Notes under the pieces: model-generated
Databases searched by the model: none
What the model was told of the DNA's origin: nothing
The model's input: the letters and a program-made list of their open reading frames with translations, nothing else
From: Hyphomicrobiales bacterium
GTDB taxonomy: Bacteria; Pseudomonadota; Alphaproteobacteria; Rhizobiales; Phreatobacteraceae
Direction of reading: 5' to 3'
DNA length: 64,000 nt
NCBI GenBank assembly: GCA_017304475.1
Contig: JAFKKV010000038.1
Coordinates: forward strand, 24,918 to 88,917
Shown: positions 26,015-39,548 of the stretch, in pieces
How the letters are laid out: each line of letters starts with the position of its first letter
Numbering within the stretch: position 1 is the first letter of the stretch
Made by a program: the position numbers and the translations under genes

Positions 26015-26179
26015 TCAGTGCGAGCGGGCGGCCTTGCGGGCAAGGAACTCGATCTCACCGCGCTGGAAGCCCATATCGGCGAGCGAGCGGTCGTCGAGCT
26101 GGGTCAGCTCGGCCTTGGTGCGCTGATAGGTGAGCCAGGCCTTGAAGCGGGTGACGAGGGCATTGAACAGGTACAGCAT
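26015..26179 (-). CDS. Small DUF1127 protein
   Basis: A 54-residue Arg-rich protein: MLYLFNALVTRFKAWLTYQR followed by the DUF1127 core ELTQLDDRSLADMGFQRGEI. Start ATG 26177-26179 follows GGAG at a good distance. DUF1127 proteins are abundant small proteins in alphaproteobacteria, linked in some species to RNA binding, stress and metabolic adaptation. In rhizobia and Brucella some are controlled by LysR-type regulators; a palindrome at 26249-26262 could serve such control here. Confidence 0.85.
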   Translation of the reverse strand: MLYLFNALVTRFKAWLTYQRTKAELTQLDDRSLADMGFQRGEIEFLARKAARSH

Positions 26180-26248
26180 CGGATATCTCCAGTCGGATGG
26201 TTTGAACGCCCCTCCCGTGACGTTCGCTGCACCAGAGATAGTTGCTAT

Positions 26249-26262
26249 TTCGCAGTTGCGAA
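26249..26262. promoter_or_regulatory. 14-bp palindrome upstream of the DUF1127 gene
   Basis: TTCGCA-GT-TGCGAA is a perfect inverted repeat, 70 bp before the DUF1127 start. Directly beside it (26238-26248) lies ATAG-TTG-CTAT, also palindromic. The pair looks like a regulator-binding region; the protein involved is unknown. Confidence 0.45.
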
Positions 26263-26385
26263 GGGAAAATGTTGCACCGCAGCTATGCGGGAATGCCTGC
26301 CTTCCGATCATCTGGCGCCAAAACAGGCATTTTCGCGCAAGGCCCGTGGTTGAGGCAGGGGCGGATGGCGGAGATCGTGTGCGTG

Positions 26386-26657
26386 AATGGCGAGTAGCGA
26401 ATGGGGCATGATGCGAAGAGCGCGCAGACCCTCGCCCGCGCCTTCGTGGGAGAGGGTGGCCGCGGCAGCGGCCGGGTGAGGGTGGTTGCGTCAGGGCGAT
26501 CAGTGCATTCGGGCGAAATCGATAGGCCGGCCCGCTTCAAGCCCTCACCCGGCGCCTGACGGCGCCACCCTCTCCCGCAGGCGGGCGAGGGTTTACGTGC
26601 GCTGGGCTTCGCGCTTCATCCCCATTCCCCATTCCCCATTCCCCATTCGCCACTCGC
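26386..26657. repeat. Palindromic repeat family A, copy 3, with outer arms and a 4x7-bp tandem tract
   Basis: The core 26427-26594 has two mirrored hairpin units around a spacer with CAGTGCATTCGGGCG. Outer arms extend it: 26386-26407 (GAATGGCGAGTAGCGAATGGGG) is nearly the inverse of 26641-26657 (CCCCATTCGCCACTCGCC). Within the right arm CCCCATT is repeated four times (26620-26647), whereas copy 1 has it once. The element ends beside the uvrA stop codon and, with the DUF1127 promoter region, fills the 478-bp stretch 26180-26657. Confidence 0.82.
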
Positions 26658-29579
<2,922 letters not shown>

Positions 29580-29821
29580 CTATCGGGTCCGTTGAACGCG
29601 ATCACAGGAAAGGGCGCGCATTCGGCGCGCAGGACGGGGCAAGCGGGGTCGCCAGAGCTCTGCAAAGGCCGGCATGTCGAGAAACAAGCCCCAAGGTAGA
29701 AACGACAGCGGCTCCCCGCCAGTGGCGCGGAGCCGCCGGATGGCTGATTTGCACAGGATGGGCACGCCGATTCGAACGATGCACGCCGGCGGACCTTATC
29801 GGGCCTTGCCAGATGCGACAA

Positions 29822-29836
29822 GAACAAATAAAGAAC
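29822..29836. promoter_or_regulatory. LexA (SOS) box shared by divergent uvrA and ssb
   Basis: GAAC-AAATAAA-GAAC is an exact match to the alphaproteobacterial LexA operator GAAC-N7-GAAC. It lies 243 bp from the uvrA start and 164 bp from the ssb start. A candidate plus-strand -35 (TTGCCA, 29806-29811) places the box over the -10 region, which suits repression. The rest of the 420-bp region 29580-29999 contains no gene I can support. Confidence 0.82.
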
Positions 29837-29999
29837 ATCATCGCGAGGCTGAATTCCCGCGCACCCTGTTGGAGAAACTGGGGGATAATCGGAATTCCCG
29901 ACGATCTCGCGATGACGGAGCCGGCCGAACATGGGATGGCTCCGATCAGTTCAGGCTGAAAGCGCCCCGGGCAGCGGCTGCGGGGAAAGGGAGCGTGTC

Positions 30000-30524
30000 A
30001 TGGCAGGCAGCGTCAACAAAGTCATTCTGATCGGCAATCTGGGCAAGGATCCGGAAGTCAGGCGGATGAACAATGGCGAGCAGGTCTGCAGCCTGCGCAT
30101 CGCGACCACCGAAAGCTGGCGCGACAAGGGCTCGGGCGAGCGCAAGGAGCGCACCGAGTGGCACGCGGTCGTCATTTACAATGAAAACCTGACGAAGGTC
30201 GCCGAGCAATATCTGCGCAAGGGCGCCAAGGTCTATATCGAAGGCCAGTTGCAGACGCGCAAATGGCAGGACCAGTCGGGCGTCGAGAAATACACCACCG
30301 AAGTGGTGCTGCAGCGCTTCCGTGGCGAAATGGTGCTGCTCGACGGCCGCGGCGGCGGTGGTGGCGGCGCGGATGCCGGCGGTGGCGGCGGTTATGGCGA
30401 CGACAGCTTCGGCTCGTCCGGCGGCATCGAGAACCGTTCGGGCATGGGCCGCGCGGAATCGCCGCGCCGCCCGGCGGCACCGGCCGGCGGCGGCCGGATG
30501 GATGACGACGAAATTCCGTTCTGA
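30000..30524 (+). CDS. ssb: Single-stranded DNA-binding protein
   Basis: A 174-residue SSB. The OB-fold occupies about residues 1-110 (SVNKVILIGNLGKDPEVR; ERTEWHAVVIYNENL; GAKVYIEGQLQTRKWQD). A Gly-rich linker (about 115-150) leads to the acidic tip DDDEIPF, which binds RecO, PriA and other partners. ATG 30000 is preceded by GGGAGCG. The GNAT gene follows after 14 bp. It is probably SOS-inducible through the box at 29822. Confidence 0.97.
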   Translation: MAGSVNKVILIGNLGKDPEVRRMNNGEQVCSLRIATTESWRDKGSGERKERTEWHAVVIYNENLTKVAEQYLRKGAKVYIEGQLQTRKWQDQSGVEKYTTEVVLQRFRGEMVLLDGRGGGGGGADAGGGGGYGDDSFGSSGGIENRSGMGRAESPRRPAAPAGGGRMDDDEIPF

Positions 30525-30538
30525 GCGGACAAGCGACC

Positions 30539-31057
30539 ATGGCGGGCCCGGCGGTCGACGTTTCGGTGCGCCGGGCAACGCCCGACGACCTCGCCTTCAT
30601 CATGGCGGCCGAACGCGAGCCGGCCTTCGAGCGGCTGGTCGGCCGCTGGCCGGCCGAACGGCATCTGGCCGCCATGGGCTCCCAGGATTTCGCCTATCTG
30701 ATCGGCGCGCCGCGCGGCGGTGAGCCCGCCGGCTTCGCAATCCTGCGCGATCTGCGCAACCCTTCCGACAATATCGGCCTGCAGCGTATCGTATCGGCGG
30801 CGGCCGGGCAGGGCTTCGGCCGGCCGTTCCTGACCGCGGTCATCGGCTGGGTTTTCGCCGAAACGGCCTGCCACCGGTTCCTGCTCGAGGTCTTCACCGA
30901 CAATTCGCGCGCCCGGCACGTCTATCGCTCCCTCGGCTTCGTCGAGGAGGGGCTGCTGCGCGAAGCGGTCAAGCGCCCTGACGGCACGCGGGCGGACCAG
31001 GTCCTGATGTCGCTGCTCCGGCGGGAATGGCCGGGCGCGAGCGCCGCGACCGCCTGA
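30539..31057 (+). CDS. GNAT family N-acetyltransferase
   Basis: A 172-residue acetyltransferase of the RimJ/RimL-like GNAT branch. The N-terminus shows VSVRRATPDDLAFIMAAE, the acetyl-CoA-binding region QRIVSAAAGQGFGRPFLTAV, and the C-terminal strand pair HVYRSLGFVEEGLLREAV. The substrate is unknown. It lies 14 bp after ssb and may share its SOS-controlled transcript. Confidence 0.85.
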   Translation: MAGPAVDVSVRRATPDDLAFIMAAEREPAFERLVGRWPAERHLAAMGSQDFAYLIGAPRGGEPAGFAILRDLRNPSDNIGLQRIVSAAAGQGFGRPFLTAVIGWVFAETACHRFLLEVFTDNSRARHVYRSLGFVEEGLLREAVKRPDGTRADQVLMSLLRREWPGASAATA

Positions 31058-31134
31058 TCGAGCGCATCTGCGGAAGACCCCCAACTGGCGCCTGCATGGC
31101 GAGAGCGAATGCGAGCGGGCGAGGCTCTACGCGC

Positions 31135-31350
31135 GTCAACCCTCGCCCACGTCTTCGTGGGGGAGGGTGGGTCCGGAGGACCCGGGTGAGGGTGGTCGCA
31201 TCCACCCGCACCGCGCATTCCGCCTGAAATTGATAGGCCGGCCTTCTTCAAGCCCTCACCCGGCGCCTCCATAGCATCGAGCGAACGCGAGATGCGTTCG
31301 CACTCGCTATGCGGCGCCAACTCTCCCGCCTTGCGGGCGAGGGTTGACGC
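31135..31350. repeat. Palindromic repeat family A, copy 4, with a nested palindrome
   Basis: The left unit (31137-31196) and right unit (31252-31345) are mirrored around a spacer with GCGCATTCCGCC. In other copies the right-hand hairpin loop is GGCGCCTGACGGCGCC; here a 42-nt imperfect palindrome (31270-31311, arms CATAGC...CTCGCTATG, containing GCGAACGC/GCGTTCGC) sits inside that loop. With the operator-promoter at 31376 it fills the 382-bp stretch 31058-31439. Confidence 0.82.
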
Positions 31351-31375
31351 ACATGCGGCGTTGAAGCCAGCCCGG

Positions 31376-31413
31376 TTGACATCTCCAAATGTAAAGTATA
31401 TTTACTTTACATT
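31376..31413 (+). promoter_or_regulatory. Near-consensus promoter with an embedded perfect 11-bp operator
   Basis: TTGACA (31376-31381) and TATTTA (31399-31404) are exactly 17 bp apart. Over the -10 box lies a perfect inverted repeat, arms 31388-31398 and 31403-31413 (AATGTAAAGTA and its complement) with spacer TATT. It ends 26 bp before the DUF2306 start. A dimeric repressor bound here would block RNA polymerase. No regulator gene is adjacent. Confidence 0.75.
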
Positions 31414-31439
31414 CTCCTCCGGCCAATCAGAGAGCCGCC

Positions 31440-31835
31440 ATGACCCTCGCTCCCTTGCTTGCGGCGCCTGCCGTCATCCAGATCCATGCCATCGCCGCCC
31501 TGGCCTTGATCCCGCTGACCTTGGCGCAATTCATGCGCCGCAAGGGCGGGACGCTGCACCGGACGCTCGGCTGGAGCTGGGTCGTGCTGATGGCGATCGT
31601 CGCCGTCTCGTCGTTCTGGATCCATTCGATTCGGTTGATCGGGCCGTTCAGCCCCATCCACATCCTGTCGATCATCACCTTGTTCGGCCTGTTCGGGGCC
31701 ATCGTCGCGCGCCGCCGCGGCGATATCGGCCGCCACCGCCGCATCATGATGATGGTGGCGGGCGGCTGGGTGATTGCCGGCCTGTTCGCCTTCCTGCCGG
31801 GACGGGTGATGGCGATGATGACTTGGGCCAGTTGA
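31440..31835 (+). CDS. DUF2306 family small membrane protein
   Basis: A 131-residue inner-membrane protein with four hydrophobic segments: about residues 11-31, 44-62, 70-87 and 105-127. DUF2306 features are HAIAALALIPLTLAQFMRRK, HRTLGWSWVVLM and the RHRRIMMMVAGGW segment. Family function is unknown. It is transcribed from a strong promoter overlapped by a perfect operator, so it is probably tightly repressed until some signal appears. Its last codons and stop lie within a 17-bp tandem repeat (31816-31877). Confidence 0.82.
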   Translation: MTLAPLLAAPAVIQIHAIAALALIPLTLAQFMRRKGGTLHRTLGWSWVVLMAIVAVSSFWIHSIRLIGPFSPIHILSIITLFGLFGAIVARRRGDIGRHRRIMMMVAGGWVIAGLFAFLPGRVMAMMTWAS

Positions 31836-31877
31836 CGACTTGGGCCAGCTGACGACTCGGGCCAGCTGACGATTGGC
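31816..31877. repeat. 17-bp tandem repeat, 3.6 copies
   Basis: The unit TGACGACTTGGGCCAGC occurs at 31816-31832 (one variant), 31833-31849, 31850-31866 and partially at 31867-31877. It begins inside the DUF2306 gene; the second unit's TGA is that gene's stop codon. A unit length not divisible by three means copy-number change alters downstream phase, but the stop at each unit start limits any effect on the protein. Confidence 0.85.
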
Positions 31878-31907
31878 GCCGACCGCCGACTTGAGCGGGG
31901 CAGGGTG

Positions 31908-32537
31908 CTAACCGCGGATCGCCGCGCGCACGCCGTCGATGACGAATTGCACGGCGAGCGCCGCCAGGAGGATGCCGAGCAGGCGCGACACCACGACATT
32001 GCCGAGCGTGCCGAGCAGCCGGTTGACCCGCTCGGCGACGCGCAGGCAGGCCCAGGAGGCCAGGAGGACGACGGCGAGCACGCCGATCAGGCCGGCCATC
32101 AGGCCGGCATTGCCCGCGGCCTGGCCTGAGATCAGCAGGGTCGCGGCGATCGCGCCGGGGCCCGCCAGCAGCGGAATGGCCATGGGAAAGGCGGCGACGC
32201 GGACGATGTGATCCCGGTCGATCTCCTCCTTGTCGACCGCGCCCTTGCGGTCGGCGCGCAGGCCGAAGACCATTTCGAAGCCGATGACGAACAGCAGCAG
32301 GCCGCCGGCGATGCGGAAGGCCGGCAGCGATATGCCGAGCTTGCGCAGGAGCCAGTCGCCGAAGAAGGCGCATGAGGCGAGCACGACGAAGGCGATCAGG
32401 CTGGCGCGCCAGGCGACCTGCCGGCGCTGGTCGGCGGAGAAGCCCTGGGTGACGCCGAGAAAGATCGGCACGAGGGCCAAGGGCTCGACGATCACGAACA
32501 GCGTGACGAGCGCATTGGTCAGGAATTCCACCGTCAT
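31908..32537 (-). CDS. marC: MarC family integral membrane protein
   Basis: A 209-residue protein with six predicted helices. MarC-family landmarks are FVIVEPLALVPIFLGVT (about residues 14-30), FRIAGGLLLFVIGFEMVFG (about 74-92) and the AAFPMAIPLLAGPGAIAA loop (about 115-132). Despite the historical name, family members have no proven role in multidrug resistance and transport function is uncertain. It lies between ssb-GNAT and gyrA, divergent from gyrA. Confidence 0.9.
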   Translation of the reverse strand: MTVEFLTNALVTLFVIVEPLALVPIFLGVTQGFSADQRRQVAWRASLIAFVVLASCAFFGDWLLRKLGISLPAFRIAGGLLLFVIGFEMVFGLRADRKGAVDKEEIDRDHIVRVAAFPMAIPLLAGPGAIAATLLISGQAAGNAGLMAGLIGVLAVVLLASWACLRVAERVNRLLGTLGNVVVSRLLGILLAALAVQFVIDGVRAAIRG

Positions 32538-32660
32538 GATCGCTCCCGGGCGCGGCCGCGGCGGCGCCTTTGTGCCCTTTTCGTGACAGGTTCGTCCACA
32601 GGCTGCGAACCGGTTTCTGTAACCTCTTGAGAATACGAGAGAAATGCCGGCGTCGCGCGG

Positions 32661-32694
32661 GCCGATTCGATTGGTCCCGCGCCAAGGAATCGGC
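32661..32694 (+). other. Hairpin in the gyrA leader
   Basis: GCCGATTC (32661-32668) pairs with GAATCGGC (32687-32694), and the inner TTGG/CCAA (32671-32674/32682-32685) can extend the stem. It lies 55 bp before the gyrA start. It may be a leader structure or a protein-binding palindrome; gyrA genes are often supercoiling-controlled, but no such element is proven here. Confidence 0.35.
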
Positions 32695-32748
32695 TAGAAA
32701 CAAAGCTACCCAGCAGGCTTCCGTTCCTGCCTCATCGGACTGAACTCT

Positions 32749-35508
<2,760 letters not shown>

Positions 35509-35531
35509 TCGCCCGGGCTTGACGCATGAGC

Positions 35532-35738
35532 AAACCCTCGCCCGCGCCTTCGCGGGAGAGGGTGGGTCCGGAGGACCCGGGTGAGGGTGGTTGCGTCCGC
35601 CCGCGCCGTGCATTCCGCCCGAAAGATGGGCGGCCCTCTTCAAACCCTCACCCGGCGCCTGACGGCGCCACCCTCTCCCGCAAGCGGGCGAGGGTTTACG
35701 CGCGTCAACCCTCGCCCACGACTTCGTGGGAGGCGGGT
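35532..35738. repeat. Palindromic repeat family A, copy 5 plus a partial third unit
   Basis: The left unit (35532-35590) and right unit (35642-35695) mirror each other around a spacer with GTGCATTCCGCCCG. A third, partial unit (35705-35738, CCCTCGCCCACGACTTCGTGGG) follows, similar to the left unit of copy 4. It fills the space between gyrA and the LysR gene. Confidence 0.82.
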
Positions 35739-35754
35739 CGTGCCGGCTACGCCA

Positions 35755-36699
35755 TCATTCCCCGACCGTCTTGTCCGCCTCCGCGGCTAGCCAGGCCACG
35801 AAGTCGCGTACGCGCGGGTCGCCGGTGAGCGCGGCTGGCCAGCGTACGATATGGGCTTTGCTCGACGGCATGTCCCAGGCGGCAGGCAGCACGCGGACGA
35901 GCCGGCCCTCGGTGAGCGCATCGTGAACCAGCAGCGAGCGGGCCAGCACCGCGCCGGCGCCTTGCAAAGCCGCGGTGATCGCCGTGCCGATGGTGCCGAA
36001 ACGCAGGGCCGCGGGCGGCGCGCCGGACAGGGCGAGCCGCTCGAACCAGACCGGCCAGGACCATTCGGCGGCGGTGCGGCCGGCCAGTCCCTTGTGCAGC
36101 AGCGGCAGGCCGGCGAGATCGGCCGGATCGGCCAAGGTCCGGCCGCCGGGCAAGAGCCTGGGGTGACAGACCGGAAAGACCTGTTCCTCGAACAGCAGCC
36201 GCTGGGTCGAGGCGGCGCGGGCGGTGCCGGCCGGCATCCACAGCACCTGGACATCGACATCGGGCGCGCGCGCCTGAGCCTCGCTGTCGACGATGGCGAG
36301 CTCGATCGCGATGCCGGGATGGGCTGCCGCGAAGCCGGGCAGGCGGCGCACCAGCCAATAGTCGGCGAGCGCGGAGCCGACACCAACCCGCAGCCCGGCC
36401 GGCGCGATCGCCCGACGGCAGCGGGCCCGCAAGTCGGCCAGTCCGTCGAGCAATTCGGCGAGGCCGGCCGCGAGAGCCGTGCCGGCCGGGGTCGCATCGA
36501 GGCCGGCGCCGGAGCGGTTGAGCAGAGGCGCGCCGACAAAACCCTCGAGCCGGCGCAGCCGATGGCTGATGGCGCTTTGGGTAATGCCCAGCTCGGCCGC
36601 CGCCAGCGTCATGCTGCGCAGGCGCAAGGCCGTGTCGAAGGCGACCAGGGCGTCGAAGGGTGGCAGGGCACGCATCAGGGAAGTATGAATGAGATTCAT
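35755..36699 (-). CDS. LysR family transcriptional regulator
   Basis: A 314-residue regulator with an N-terminal winged helix-turn-helix (about residues 14-70: LRSMTLAAAELGITQSAISH, RLRRLEGFVGAPLLNR) and a periplasmic-binding-like effector domain (about 95-300). It resembles the GcvA-like branch. ATG 36697-36699 follows AAGGG; a second ATG at 36673-36675 is possible. It is divergent from an MFS exporter, the usual arrangement for local control; the inducer is unknown. Together with the MFS and M20 genes it interrupts the gyrA-coaD linkage. Confidence 0.9.
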   Translation of the reverse strand: MNLIHTSLMRALPPFDALVAFDTALRLRSMTLAAAELGITQSAISHRLRRLEGFVGAPLLNRSGAGLDATPAGTALAAGLAELLDGLADLRARCRRAIAPAGLRVGVGSALADYWLVRRLPGFAAAHPGIAIELAIVDSEAQARAPDVDVQVLWMPAGTARAASTQRLLFEEQVFPVCHPRLLPGGRTLADPADLAGLPLLHKGLAGRTAAEWSWPVWFERLALSGAPPAALRFGTIGTAITAALQGAGAVLARSLLVHDALTEGRLVRVLPAAWDMPSSKAHIVRWPAALTGDPRVRDFVAWLAAEADKTVGE

Positions 36700-36780
36700 G
36701 TCGAAGTGAACCCTTGGTGGTCGTGCCGGCACGGCGGGATCTGCGACGGTAACAGCCCGTCCAGTGCCTCGAGGCCTTCC

Positions 36781-38169
36781 ATGTCCAATTCCGACGCGCT
36801 CCAGCCTGTCCCCGCGCGCTGGCGCGGACACGTTCTTGCCCCGGCTTTCGCGCTCGCCATGGCGGCCTTCCTGACCCAGCTCGACGTCACCGCGGTGGTG
36901 GTGGTCATGCCGGCGATCGGCGGCGATCTCGGCTTCGGCCTGGCCGGTTTTGCCTGGGTGATGGATGCCTATAGCCTGGCTTTCACCGGGTTCCTGCTGG
37001 TGGCCGGGGCGCTCGCCGACCGGCATGGCCGGCGCCATGCGCTGCTCGGCGGCAATATCCTGTTCGCGGTGGCGTCGCTTGGCTGCGGGCTCGCCTGGGA
37101 TGGGCCGTCGCTCTGGGCCGCCCGGGTGGTTCAGGGCGCGGGGGCGGCCTTCGTCATCACCGGAGCGATGGCCTCGATCGCCGGCGCCTATCCCGAACCG
37201 GGCGGGCGGGTCCGGGCCTTCGGCCTGATGGGCGTCATTTCCGGCGCGGCCATGGCGCTCGGGCCGACACTCGGCGGCCTGGTGGGGTCTTGGCTCGGCT
37301 GGCGCTGGATCTTCCTCGCCAACCTGCCGATCTGCCTGCTGATCGCGCTCGCCGTGCCGCGGCTTGTCACGGAAAGCCGGGACGCGGATGGCCGGCCGCT
37401 GGACCTGACCGGCGTCGCGCTGCTGACGTCGGCACTTGGCTTCGCCATTGCGAGCTTGCTGCAGGGCGGTCACATGCCCGGCGGCCTGTGGCTGGGTTTG
37501 CTGGTCAGTGCCGGTCTCGCCACCGGCTTCGTCGTGCGCCAGCGGCGCCAGCCGCGACCGATGCTCGATCCGGACCTGTTCATGCGACCGGCGATGATCG
37601 GCATCGCGGCGCTGCTGCTTGCCATGTCGGTCAGCTATTGGGCGATGCTGGTCTATCTGCCGCTGTTCCTGCGCAGCACCTTCGCCCTGTCGCTGGCGCA
37701 GGCGGGGCTTGCCATGCTGGCGGCGACGCTGCCGATGTTGGTCCTGCCTCCTGTCGGTGCAGGCCTCATGACCCGTTGGGGCTGGCGGCGCCTGTTCGCC
37801 ACCGGGCTGGCGATCGTCGCCATGGGTGATCTGGTGCTGGCGGCAGCGGCCGTGGGGGGCGGCACCGCCATGGGTTTCGGTGTCGTGCTCGTCGGCATGG
37901 GTTGCATCGGGGTCGGCGCCGGCCTGGTGAACCCGCAACTGTCCGGCGTGGTGATCGCCTTGACGCCGCCGGCACAAGCGGGAATGGCCTCGGCGATCAC
38001 CGTGGTGCTGCGCCAGGCCGGATTTGCCATCGGCATCGCGGCCCTGGGCGTGGCGCAAGGTCTCGATGTGACGACGGAGGGCTTTGCCCGGGCTTTCGTC
38101 CTGGCGGCGGTCGTGGCCATGGCGGGGTGTGCCGCCGCCATGGTTTTGCTGCGGGAGCCGGTCAAGTGA
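36781..38169 (+). CDS. MFS transporter, DHA2 (EmrB/QacA-like) type
   Basis: A 462-residue permease with about 14 membrane segments. Landmarks are the motif A loop GALADRHGRRHALLGGN, the segment LTQLDVTAVVVVMPAIG carrying the first-helix Asp typical of DHA2 proton antiporters, and VQGAGAAFVITGAMASIAGA (motif C region). It probably exports a drug or metabolite under control of the divergent LysR protein. No membrane-fusion partner is next to it. The substrate is unknown. Confidence 0.88.
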   Translation: MSNSDALQPVPARWRGHVLAPAFALAMAAFLTQLDVTAVVVVMPAIGGDLGFGLAGFAWVMDAYSLAFTGFLLVAGALADRHGRRHALLGGNILFAVASLGCGLAWDGPSLWAARVVQGAGAAFVITGAMASIAGAYPEPGGRVRAFGLMGVISGAAMALGPTLGGLVGSWLGWRWIFLANLPICLLIALAVPRLVTESRDADGRPLDLTGVALLTSALGFAIASLLQGGHMPGGLWLGLLVSAGLATGFVVRQRRQPRPMLDPDLFMRPAMIGIAALLLAMSVSYWAMLVYLPLFLRSTFALSLAQAGLAMLAATLPMLVLPPVGAGLMTRWGWRRLFATGLAIVAMGDLVLAAAAVGGGTAMGFGVVLVGMGCIGVGAGLVNPQLSGVVIALTPPAQAGMASAITVVLRQAGFAIGIAALGVAQGLDVTTEGFARAFVLAAVVAMAGCAAAMVLLREPVK

Positions 38170-38233
38170 CCGGCCCCTGCGGAGAGGTAGCCATCCTTCG
38201 CGCGGCGAGCCGACGAGGCACAGCTCAACCGGC

Positions 38234-38269
38234 ATCGGCGCGTATCCCCGAGGGCACGCGCCGATGCTG
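38234..38269. terminator. Hairpin between convergent MFS and M20 genes
   Basis: A perfect 12-bp stem, GCATCGGCGCGT (38234-38245) with its complement (38258-38269), around a 12-nt loop. It lies between convergent stop codons, so it may terminate both transcripts; no clear T-run follows on either strand. Confidence 0.5.
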
Positions 38270-38277
38270 TCCGGCGG

Positions 38278-39441
38278 TCAGTCGACCTTGGTGCGCAGGA
38301 TCGACAAAGCCAGCGCCTGGGCGCGCGGCACCATGGTCTCGACGTCCATATATTCCTCGACCGTATGGGCATTGCCGCCGACCGGCCCGACGCCGCAAAT
38401 GGTCGGCGTGCCGACCGAGGCGGTGAAGCCCGAATCGGCGCAGCCGCCGGAGAATTCACCGTCGACGGTCAGGCCGGCATCGCTGGCCGCCGCCTGGTAG
38501 GCGGTAAAGATCGCCTTGGACGCCTCGGTCTGCACCACGGGAAGGAATTCGCCGTTGATATGCAGTTTGGCCGTCGTGCCCGGAACGGTCGAGCCGACAA
38601 TGATCCGCTCGATCGCCTCGAGGGTGCGCTTCCGGTCGGCCGGGTCGATATAACGCATGTCGATCTGGCCCTCGGCATGCGGCGCGGTGGTGTTGACCGA
38701 CTGGCCGCCCGAGACCAAGCCGACATTCAAGGTGATGCCCTTGGCCAGATCGGTCAGCGCGTGGATCGCCACGATCTTGTGAGCAAGTTCCCCGATGGCG
38801 CTGATACCGCTGGTGAAATTGCCTCCGGAATGGGCCGCCTTGCCGGTGATGTCGAAGCGCATGAAGACGCCGCCCTTGCGGCCGGTGGTGACATTGCCGG
38901 TGGGCCGGCCGGGCTCGGAATTATAGACGGCGCGGGCGGCGCGGCCCTCGCGCTCGATCACCGGTCGCGACGAAGGCGAGGCGATCTCCTCGTCCGAGGT
39001 GATCAGGAGCTTGATCGGGCAGGGCGCGCCGCCGAACTTCTTGAAGGCGGCGGCGACGAACAGGTTCATCACGATGCCCGATTTCATGTCCGACACACCT
39101 GGCCCATAGGCCCGGCTGCCCTCGATGGTGAACGGCCGCCGGCCCGCTTCGCCCTTGGGGAATACCGTGTCGCGGTGGCCCATCAGCAGGATCGGTTTCT
39201 CGTTGGCGCCGGGCTCGCCGACCTTGGCATGGATGGCATCGCCGAAGACGCCATGCGGCTCGCGCCAGCTCTCGATCTCGTTGTTTTCGAGGAAACGCTC
39301 GAAATGGGCGCCGACCGCGTCGACGCCGGCCTTGTCATAAGAGCCTGAATCGGTGTCGACCACGTCGCGCAGGAGGTCGAGCATGGCCTGGCGCTGCTCG
39401 CTCAGCCATTGGGTGATCCGGGTTTCGTTGTTATCGGCCAT
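38278..39441 (-). CDS. M20 family zinc metallopeptidase (glutamate carboxypeptidase-like)
   Basis: A 387-residue hydrolase of the M20/ArgE/CPG2 superfamily. Metal and catalytic residues are visible: His89 and Asp91 in MGHRDTVFP, Asp118 in GVSDMKSG, Glu151/Glu152 in TSDEEIAS, Glu176 in NSEPGR and His359 in GNAHTVEEY. An inserted dimerisation domain lies at about 185-300 (GKAAHSGGNFTSG). It lacks a signal peptide, so it is probably cytosolic, cleaving a C-terminal amino acid or a related amide. It is convergent with the MFS gene. Confidence 0.9.
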   Translation of the reverse strand: MADNNETRITQWLSEQRQAMLDLLRDVVDTDSGSYDKAGVDAVGAHFERFLENNEIESWREPHGVFGDAIHAKVGEPGANEKPILLMGHRDTVFPKGEAGRRPFTIEGSRAYGPGVSDMKSGIVMNLFVAAAFKKFGGAPCPIKLLITSDEEIASPSSRPVIEREGRAARAVYNSEPGRPTGNVTTGRKGGVFMRFDITGKAAHSGGNFTSGISAIGELAHKIVAIHALTDLAKGITLNVGLVSGGQSVNTTAPHAEGQIDMRYIDPADRKRTLEAIERIIVGSTVPGTTAKLHINGEFLPVVQTEASKAIFTAYQAAASDAGLTVDGEFSGGCADSGFTASVGTPTICGVGPVGGNAHTVEEYMDVETMVPRAQALALSILRTKVD

Positions 39442-39548
39442 CGGGGGTCTCCTTCGGCGCGCATTGTTTCCATGCAGGGGGTGGAGCGCAACGCGTCGCG
39501 GGCATGGTTCCCTTGCGTCTCCTGGTCCGCTTCGTTAAGCGATCATCC

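Noticed and set aside
35755..39441. LysR-MFS-M20 group as a genomic island or mobile element
   Set aside because: No integrase, transposase, direct repeats or tRNA attachment site is seen; it is only an accessory insert by gene order.
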